Part shown: positions 57,672 to 64,000 of the stretch, one piece after another | Layout of the letters: the number at the start of each line of letters is the position of its first letter | Numbering within the stretch: position 1 is the first letter of the stretch | Assembly: GCA_038363925.1 (NCBI GenBank) | Contig: JAQQWL010000007.1 | Location: 992,001-1,056,000, forward strand | Origin: Apiospora phragmitis | Lineage: Eukaryota; Ascomycota; Sordariomycetes; Amphisphaeriales; Apiosporaceae | DNA length: 64,000 nt | Direction: 5' to 3' | Translations under genes and position numbers: made by a program | The notes under the pieces: model-generated | Database searches by the model: none | The model's input: the letters and a program-made list of their open reading frames with translations, nothing else | Told to the model about the DNA's origin: nothing

Positions 57672-59427
57672 GTGTAGTTATTAGTTGCTTGTGCTACGAG
57701 GAAGGTTGGGGGTTGATCATCCTGTTTCGATTTTGATGATGTAAAGAGAAAAGCCCCTAGAGCCCTAGAGGTAGAAGAAACACCAAGCTAGTAATGTTCT
57801 GGCACATACAAGGACTCTCATTTAGAAGGCTCCTTGCGTTGCTCCCACAACACCAGGCCTAGAATCGCAAATCCATCATACTCGGGCGGCCTTCTTCCCC
57901 TTGCCTTTGCACCGCCGGCTCCATTTTGGTGAATCGATATCACACAGAACTTAGTACAACCGTTCAACCTCTGATATTCACTAATACCGAGAAATTCCAA
58001 ACATAGGCAAGCCACAACGGGGCCGCAAACGTGACATGATGTAAGGGGACAGGCTCTTGAAGTCACGCGTCTTGAGAATCCGTGCAAAGCGTATATTTGT
58101 CACTTAACGGGGCTACGCAAACTGGTGTGGCTAGAACGAGGGAGGTGGAAGGCTAGCTGAACTCTGGCTCGAATCGGCAATGTTCTCTCATGTCAAACAC
58201 AACCCTTGACTACATTCATCAGAGTATATATTACAAGACAGTACTCGTGAGAGATCCTCTCCATCGTTCACAAGAAACCTGCTTGTAAAAAACCAAGGGA
58301 AAAACCACAGAATGCATACCCCTTGCAAAATAGATTTCAGGGGAGAAGGAAAAACCACGTCAAAGCGATGGGAGTCAAAGAGTTGCGAGTAACACTCAGG
58401 CTGATAATCACAAGATATCGCAGCCGTCCAAATGTAAGCCACTCAGCATTTGTTCTCCCTTCGAAGCAAGTCTATCAGTGATCCTTGGATTGTCATCCCC
58501 GCCCTCCCGGTAATCCAGTTTGGGAAAGCTGAGGTCTAACCTAGTGCCCATCCAGGCAAGCTTTCTTCACGAACGGGCAAGCACTATGCAGGGATCGCGA
58601 CGGAGTTGAGGCAACCACATCGTCTCTAGAGCCTCCTCCCATCGTCTCCCCACTTCGTGGCGGAAAATATACGCTGGATGAGTAATGACGTAGTCGAACA
58701 AGGGCGTATCTATACGCACGTAATGACTCCCTTCCGAATCATTTGACAGTATGCAGTCATCGAGGGGTTGCATCGAGGATTATCCCTTACTAAGGCCACG
58801 GGGCTCTGCGGCAAATGTTATCCCCTCGTGGGATATTTGCCCACCTCTTTTCCTGTCAACAAGCACATGATTCACAGGCAGCAGGAACCAACGTCTTGGC
58901 GATGTTAATTGCCGAGGTCAATGATTGGGCGAGCTGAGCTGCATGACATCCCCTCTCTGCAATGCTACCTCGAACCCTCCGATTGGGACAATCTGCAGCA
59001 TCTGGTATGTTCATCCAACAAAAGACGCTTGCATTGCTTACAAATGATGTAGTACGATCATTCGCAAACTTTTGCCCCAGCTCTAGAAGCATGTAATGGG
59101 TGGTGCCTCGATAGAATCGATCCCGAAAAAGAAAAGAATGGTATATTCCCAATGTGCATCAATTCATCAGGCGGAGAATCCCCGAACACGTAAATGACGG
59201 TTACACGCGGAATCCAGGAAATCGGGTGTGGCGTCTCAGCTCTTCTTTTCTTCTTCTCCCGTCCCCTCGAAACAGGTACAGAACAGCATCGGGATACAAG
59301 ATGCAGATTACTTAGTAGGATGAGGTGCGCTAGTGAGGCTCCCTTGCATAAGGCAATGGCAATGGCGCTGAATCTCATCCCTCAAATGGTTCTGACTAGT
59401 TCGAGCCGTATGCAGGTATCCGGGTAA
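57672..59427. other. 1.7 kb intergenic region
   Basis: No gene seen; ends at the TA target dinucleotide (59426-59427) of the transposon. Confidence 0.5.
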
Positions 59428-59467
59428 GCTAAAGCACCCCTCCACGGACGACCCCTTCGCGGACCAG
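59428..59467 (+). repeat. left terminal inverted repeat
   Basis: The first 23 bases match the reverse complement of 62028-62050 exactly. Confidence 0.85.
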
Positions 59468-60235
59468 AAAACCTACCAAACACACCCTTTCAATTCAAAG
59501 TCATTTCTGTGGCTAAAATTAGTCAGGATATGCTATTTTCTAGTATTCCTAATAATACTACAGTTTTTTATCTCCGTTTTATCGTTTTCTATTCCCTCTA
59601 TATCGTTTTACGGCTTACTTGATACCTTAACGTTAGTAAATTCGTCTTTAAATATAACCTTACCCCTTAGCCTTCGCTTAGCTCGTTATATATTAGTTAT
59701 ATAAATAAATCGCTATCCCGGTATAATTCTTACTTTTTAATATATTTTATTAGTTTTTTTTATTAAATTTAGTTTAAAAATAATTAATTAAACTTCGAGG
59801 CTTGCGATTTTATTAATTTATTTATTAAGGGCCTTATTAGCTTTACGAGTAAAGAGTTTTTAAAAAAAAGGTTAAAAATAGGGTTTATAGCGGCTAGTTT
59901 TCGATTATTATTTCTTAATACTTAATTATTAAAGGGTGTTTTAATAAGTATTAAAGCTAATTTAATAATAAAATTAAGTATTAATTCTTTATTAATTACT
60001 AAGAGTAGTTTTAAACGTAGTTAAGCGACACTTTTATTTTTTAAAATAATATATTTTAATAATGAAGGTTTCGATTAATCTCGTAAATAAATCATAGCTA
60101 TTTTTTTAATATTTTAAATCGTTAAAAGAGTTAAAACATTAATCTTAGCTTAATAATATACTTTTAATATATTTAATTTAATAAGTTTAAATTTAAAAAC
60201 CGCGTTTAAATATACCTTTAAAAAGATTTTTATTA

Positions 60236-60650
60236 CAACCCGACCTAACCATGCGGCCACAAGACCCCACTTACCGGCACGGGGATACGATAACCCGGTC
60301 CGGCTACGATACCACAGCCAGCAATCGCACCGCTAGTTATATCAATATGCACGTAGCCGCACTCCAACATCGAGCAACAAGACAAGCAGCCCCAGCCCGC
60401 GTAGCGATAGGACGAATGAAGGCAGACATAATGACCAGGTGCGAGGAGTCACGTGACGGGCCCCGGAGCGACAGAAGCACGACGCCCGAGGTGAGCCAAC
60501 CAAGGTTGGATTACCGTGAGCCAGTAACGAGATCACCGTGATCTAAGGGATGGATCACCGTGAGCTAGCAACGAGATCACCGTGAGCCCACAGGTGATCC
60601 AAAGGATTAATAGAGGAGGAATTAGATATATAACGGGAAGCATCTCCTAT
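60236..60650. mobile_element. un-mutated island, possible nested LTR-type remnant
   Basis: Abrupt change from A+T-saturated DNA to normal composition at ACAACCCGACCTAACC, and back after ..GGAAGCATCTCC followed by TATATATTTTATATAAATACTCTC. The layout (GC-rich repeats, then a TATA-like stretch) resembles an LTR promoter region. No terminal TG..CA or target duplication could be fixed, so the nature is uncertain. Confidence 0.35.
60508..60591 (+). repeat. two tandem ~44 bp units with ATCACCGTGA motifs
   Basis: GGATTACCGTGAGCCAGTAA.. at 60508 and GGATCACCGTGAGCTAGCAA.. at 60552 are each followed by CGAGATCACCGTGA, giving four ATYACCGTGA motifs in 84 bp. Confidence 0.8.
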
Positions 60651-62010
60651 ATATTTTATATAAATACTCTCTACTTTAATAATTAATTTAAGTATTAATT
60701 TTAACTTATTAATAAAATAAACAGCCTTAACGACTTTATTATAAATACTTTTAAGCTTATATATTTTAGTTATCTTTATTTTTATAAGCTATTACTTATT
60801 ATATTAATAAAAGCGGACTTCTATCGCATATTTAAATATTTTCTCGTATTATTAATATAAACCTTAATACGTCTTACTAGGTTTTTTTTAAAACCTGGAT
60901 AGCGTTTATTATAATTTTTAACTTTTTTTTTAATAACTCGAAGACCCTTATATTTAAAATTTATATAATATAATTATAATATAATTTATAAAAAACGAGC
61001 TATATTTTATTAATAAAATAAAGCTATAAAAAATCTTTGTTTATATATAAGTTAAAGCCGTTATAAACTAAAATAACTTATTTATTATCGTAACGAAACT
61101 AAATATAAAGAATAAAAATATTTTAAATCTAATCTAATATTATAAGATTATTAGTTTACCCTTTAAGCGATACTTTAAAACGCTAATTATCCTTAAGATA
61201 ATTATCTTAGTCTAGAAACTACTAGCTTTAAATATCGGCCCTTTTAAAAATAACTAACAGCGGGAGGGCTACCCTATTATAGCTTATATACTCTAAGGTA
61301 GTAATTTATTCCCCTTTTTCGATATCTTTTTTAAAGGCTAGATAATTAATAGTTTCGATAATTACCTAATAGTTATTATTAATGCCTTAACTAATACTTA
61401 TTTCGTTAATATTATAAAAGTGTTTAAAAAAGATATTAATTAACTTTAAAGTATTAAGTTTATTAAAAAAACGTTAATATTAATAATAATTACCTTATTA
61501 ACGCGGTTATAATTAATTATTTTAAACTTAATAGTTTTAATAAACTCGTTTTTAATTAAAAATCGAGTATATTAATATTACTTTAATATATAAAACGTTT
61601 TAAAAACGTTTAATATTTATTAAGTTATATATTTAAACTTAACGAACGTTAGTGCGAAGCTTAATTTAACTTAGCCGATAGCTTAATTCGCTAATTAAAT
61701 TTTAAGAAATAGTAATAATACTTGCCGCTTTTTATTTAACTCTTATTACGTTAATATATCGGCTAGGCGCCGCATAACGTAAGATTAGTCGGTATTTTAT
61801 CTATAGACGGCTTCGCGAATACCTAGTCTAAGCTTTACGTTATATATTATAGCTTACGCGCGTTTTTAAATATTAAATAACAATATAAAGAAATAATTAA
61901 AAAAAACGAATAAAATAATAATAATAACATATATAATTAAGAGGTAAAGGTAGTAAAAGAAATCCATATTATTATCCAAAGGTCTAACGCGTTTATAAAA
62001 CGAAACGCGG

Positions 62011-62050
62011 TGGTCCGTAAAAGGGTGGTCCGTGGAGGGGTGCTTTAGCT
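62011..62050 (-). repeat. right terminal inverted repeat
   Basis: Contains two direct copies of GGTGGTCCGT (about 62009 and 62025) within the repeat. Confidence 0.85.
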
Positions 62051-62052
62051 TA

Positions 62053-62437
62053 TAAAGTAGCCGCACGGTTGCTAGATTGGTGAGCACAACGCCGACTCCG
62101 AAGTATATTGACTTGCAGTCGCCAGGCTCGATTCCAGGTGAATGCAACATGGCCATCTGAGCAAACAAAAAAGCCCTTATGGGTGGTCAGCCTTTATACT
62201 AATCCGGAAGAAAGGGGTACCACCCCCCAAACTGGTGGCGGGGTTCCCAAGCAGTTGCCGAGCCTGCCCGTGGAGGCTTGGTCCACCGAAGCACCCAAAT
62301 GGAAGAATATTGTGGGACGGGACCAAAGAGGAGTGAGGAGATGTTATACGAAAGCCGCCTCTTGCCTTGCCTAGAATATCCCTCCTTTTCATTCGTAGTA
62401 GCAGCTTAGTCACTATACAAAGCTGTATAACACCATC
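62053..62437. other. flank between transposon and monooxygenase gene
   Basis: No gene. A tRNA-like stretch at about 62060-62150 was considered and rejected. Confidence 0.4.
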
Positions 62438-64000
62438 GTGGGCTCCATCACCAACGGCCTCAACGGCCTCCACCTCCACAACGGGGCCGCCCAGGAACTC
62501 GACGCCCTGATCGTGGGCGCCGGCTTCGGCAGCGTCTACCAGCTCAAGCACCTGCGCGACGCCGGCTACAAAGTCAAGCTGGTCGAGGCCGGTGGCGACT
62601 ACGGCGGCGTCTGGTACTGGAACCGGTACCCGGGCGCGCGCGTCGACTCGTCCGTCCCCGCCTACGAGTTCAGCGACCCGGCCCTCTGGAAGACCTGGTC
62701 CCGGCAGCAGCGCTTCCCCGCCTCGGCCGAGCTGCGGGCCTACTTCGCCCACGTCGCCGATGTCTGGGACCTGCGGCGGGACACCGAGTTCGGCGCCTTC
62801 GTGGAGTCGGCCGTCTGGGGCGACGGTGAGGCCCGGTGGACCATCAAGACCAAGAAGGGCGACATCTATAAGGCCAAGTTCTTCCTCCTCAACACGGGCT
62901 TCGCGGCCAAGCGCTACATCCCGGACTGGAAGGGCATCGAAACCTTCCAGGGCACCTTCCTGCACCCGTCCTACTGGCCGCACGAGGGGCTGGACCTGAA
63001 GGGCAAGAAGGTAGCCGTCATCGGCACGGGCTCCACGGGGGCCCAGCTGGCGGCCGACCTCACGCCCCTCGTGGGCGAGCTTGCCGTCTTCCAGCGCAGC
63101 ATAAACACCAGCATGCCCATGCGACAGGTGGACTACCAGGACGGCGAGCAGGAGATCCCCCGCGATGACTACCCGGACTTCTACCGTGGCCGGACCGACA
63201 GGTTCGGCGGGTTCGACTTCAGTTTCCTCGGCCGCTCGACCTTCGACGACGACGCCGAGAAGCGCCGCGAGACGTACGAGAAGCTGTGGGCGTCGGGCGA
63301 CTTCAAATTCTGGCTCACGACGTACCAGGACATGCTGTTCGACCCGGCGGCTAACTTCGAGGCATACAACTTTTGGCGGGACAAAGGCTCGCGCCAAAAT
63401 CCACGACGCCCGCGTCCGAGATCTCCTGGCGCCCATGAAGCAGCCGTACTGGCTTGGCTGTAAGCGCGTCTCCCTGGAGAATGGCTACTTCGAGATATTC
63501 AACGAGTCGCATGTGCATCTCGTCGACGTCAACTCGACGCCGATTGAGGCGATCACGCCCAAGGGTATCAAGACGTCGGAGAAAGAGTGGGAGTTCGACT
63601 ACATCATCTGCGCCACTGGCTTTGATTCCTTGACCGGCGGCCTGAAACAGATGGACATCCGAGGACCGTCTGGCCAGTCGCTCGCAGAACACTGGGAGGA
63701 GGCGACCTACACCCACTTGGGCTTGTCAGTCTCTGGGTTCCCCAACATGCTCTTCAGCTATGGGCCGCAAGCACCGACCCCATTCTGCAACGGCCCGACC
63801 TGCGCTCAGCTGCAAGGCGATTGGATCCTCGGGCTCATGAATCACATGCGTGACAAGGGCCTCAAGAAGGTCGAGGCCGAGGAAGAGAGCGAGAAGAAGT
63901 GGCGCGACCTAGTGCTGGAGATCGCAAACGCAACACTGCTGCCAGCCGCACACTCGGTAAGTACCTCGGACGCTGCTGAAAGCCTGTAAATTTGTTCTTC
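62438..64000 (+). CDS. Baeyer-Villiger flavin monooxygenase, partial (runs off window), start codon unclear
   Basis: The frame from 62438 shows: FAD Rossmann motif GAGFGSVYQL (residues about 27-36), the Type I BVMO fingerprint FQGTFLHPSYW (FxGxxxHxxxW, about 170-180), and the NADPH Rossmann motif VAVIGTGSTGAQ. After a one-base excess at about 63385-63387 (..NFWRDK to ARAKIHDARVRD..) it continues through ICATGFD to a GTAAGT donor at 63958, so at least one more exon lies beyond 64000. The enzymes insert oxygen next to a ketone, or oxidise related substrates, using NADPH and O2, often in secondary metabolism. The frame opens with GTG (..ACC ATC GTG GGC TCC..). There is no in-frame ATG before an upstream stop, so the start is lost, altered or in another exon. 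It lies 390 bp from a transposon. Confidence 0.85.

Larger units (their letters stand above)
59428..62050. mobile_element. RIP-degraded TIR transposon with a GC-normal island inside
   Basis: The ends are an inverted repeat. 59428 onward reads AGCTAAAGCACCCCTCCACG GAC, and the reverse complement from 62050 reads the same 23 bases. Looser similarity continues to about 40 bp (..GACCCCTTCGCGGACCA versus ..CACCCTTTTACGGACCA). A TA dinucleotide flanks each end (59426-59427, 62051-62052), as in Tc1/mariner/pogo (Fot1-type) insertions. Most of the interior is A+T-saturated with no open frame, the expected effect of RIP. About 60,240-60,640 is instead of normal composition and may be a nested insertion. 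No transposase is readable; the superfamily is inferred from TIR and TSD. Confidence 0.75.

Noticed and set aside
62060..62150. tRNA-like segment with a CTCGATT loop and GCA/CCG triplets
   Set aside because: The T-arm pairs with one mismatch, but the acceptor stem cannot be closed and the A box is poor; at best a degenerate tRNA-derived sequence.
62177..63436. 419-codon minus-strand frame opposite the monooxygenase
   Set aside because: Antisense shadow produced by strong G/C third-position bias.

Overview
The window is nuclear DNA of a filamentous ascomycete (Pezizomycotina), most likely a Sordariomycete. The evidence is short 50-100 nt introns with GTAAGT/GTATGT donors and CTAAC/CTGAC-type branch sites, GPI and secreted fungal protein families, HET and DUF6604 remnants, Atg17, a mitochondrial EF-G and a secreted DPP IV. 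Two blocks are extremely AT-rich with every frame destroyed, which is the look of repeat-induced point mutation (RIP). Genus cannot be fixed from the sequence alone.

Layout. 0-8.4 kb is gene-poor: a degenerate fragment, a small basic protein, a five-exon small secreted protein and a Cys-rich mini-protein. 8.5-22 kb is the conserved core: a GPI-anchored aspartic protease, a RIP-destroyed TIR transposon (10.39-11.76 kb), mitochondrial elongation factor G1 and a TPR/DUF4470 protein. 22.2-30.4 kb is the unusual part. It holds a complete QDE-1/SAD-1-class RNA-dependent RNA polymerase frame interrupted by four in-frame codons, all TAG, followed by a convergent pair of unrecognised genes that also carry in-frame stops plus indels. 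30.7-38.4 kb holds a Cys-rich GPI-tailed protein, a BYS1/thaumatin-like secreted protein and a frameshifted DUF6604 gene with further broken fragments. 39-48 kb holds ATG17, a riboflavin-kinase-fold protein and DPP IV. 48.7-57.7 kb holds a HET remnant, a four-TM MARVEL-like protein, an unknown conserved protein and small secreted proteins (one RNase T1-like, one with an in-frame TAG). 59.4-62.05 kb is a second RIP-degraded TIR transposon containing a GC-normal island. The window ends inside a Baeyer-Villiger monooxygenase.

How it fits together. There is no operon-like logic; these are independent eukaryotic genes. Two overlapping effects complicate gene models. First, single-base frameshifts, several in G runs, break otherwise intact conserved genes (ATG17, DPP IV, monooxygenase) and could be assembly errors. 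Second, there are in-frame stop codons that indels cannot explain. In the RdRP all four are UAG, the only stop that A-to-I editing can turn into a sense codon (UGG, Trp) with one change. That makes stage-specific mRNA recoding a serious alternative to simple pseudogenisation.
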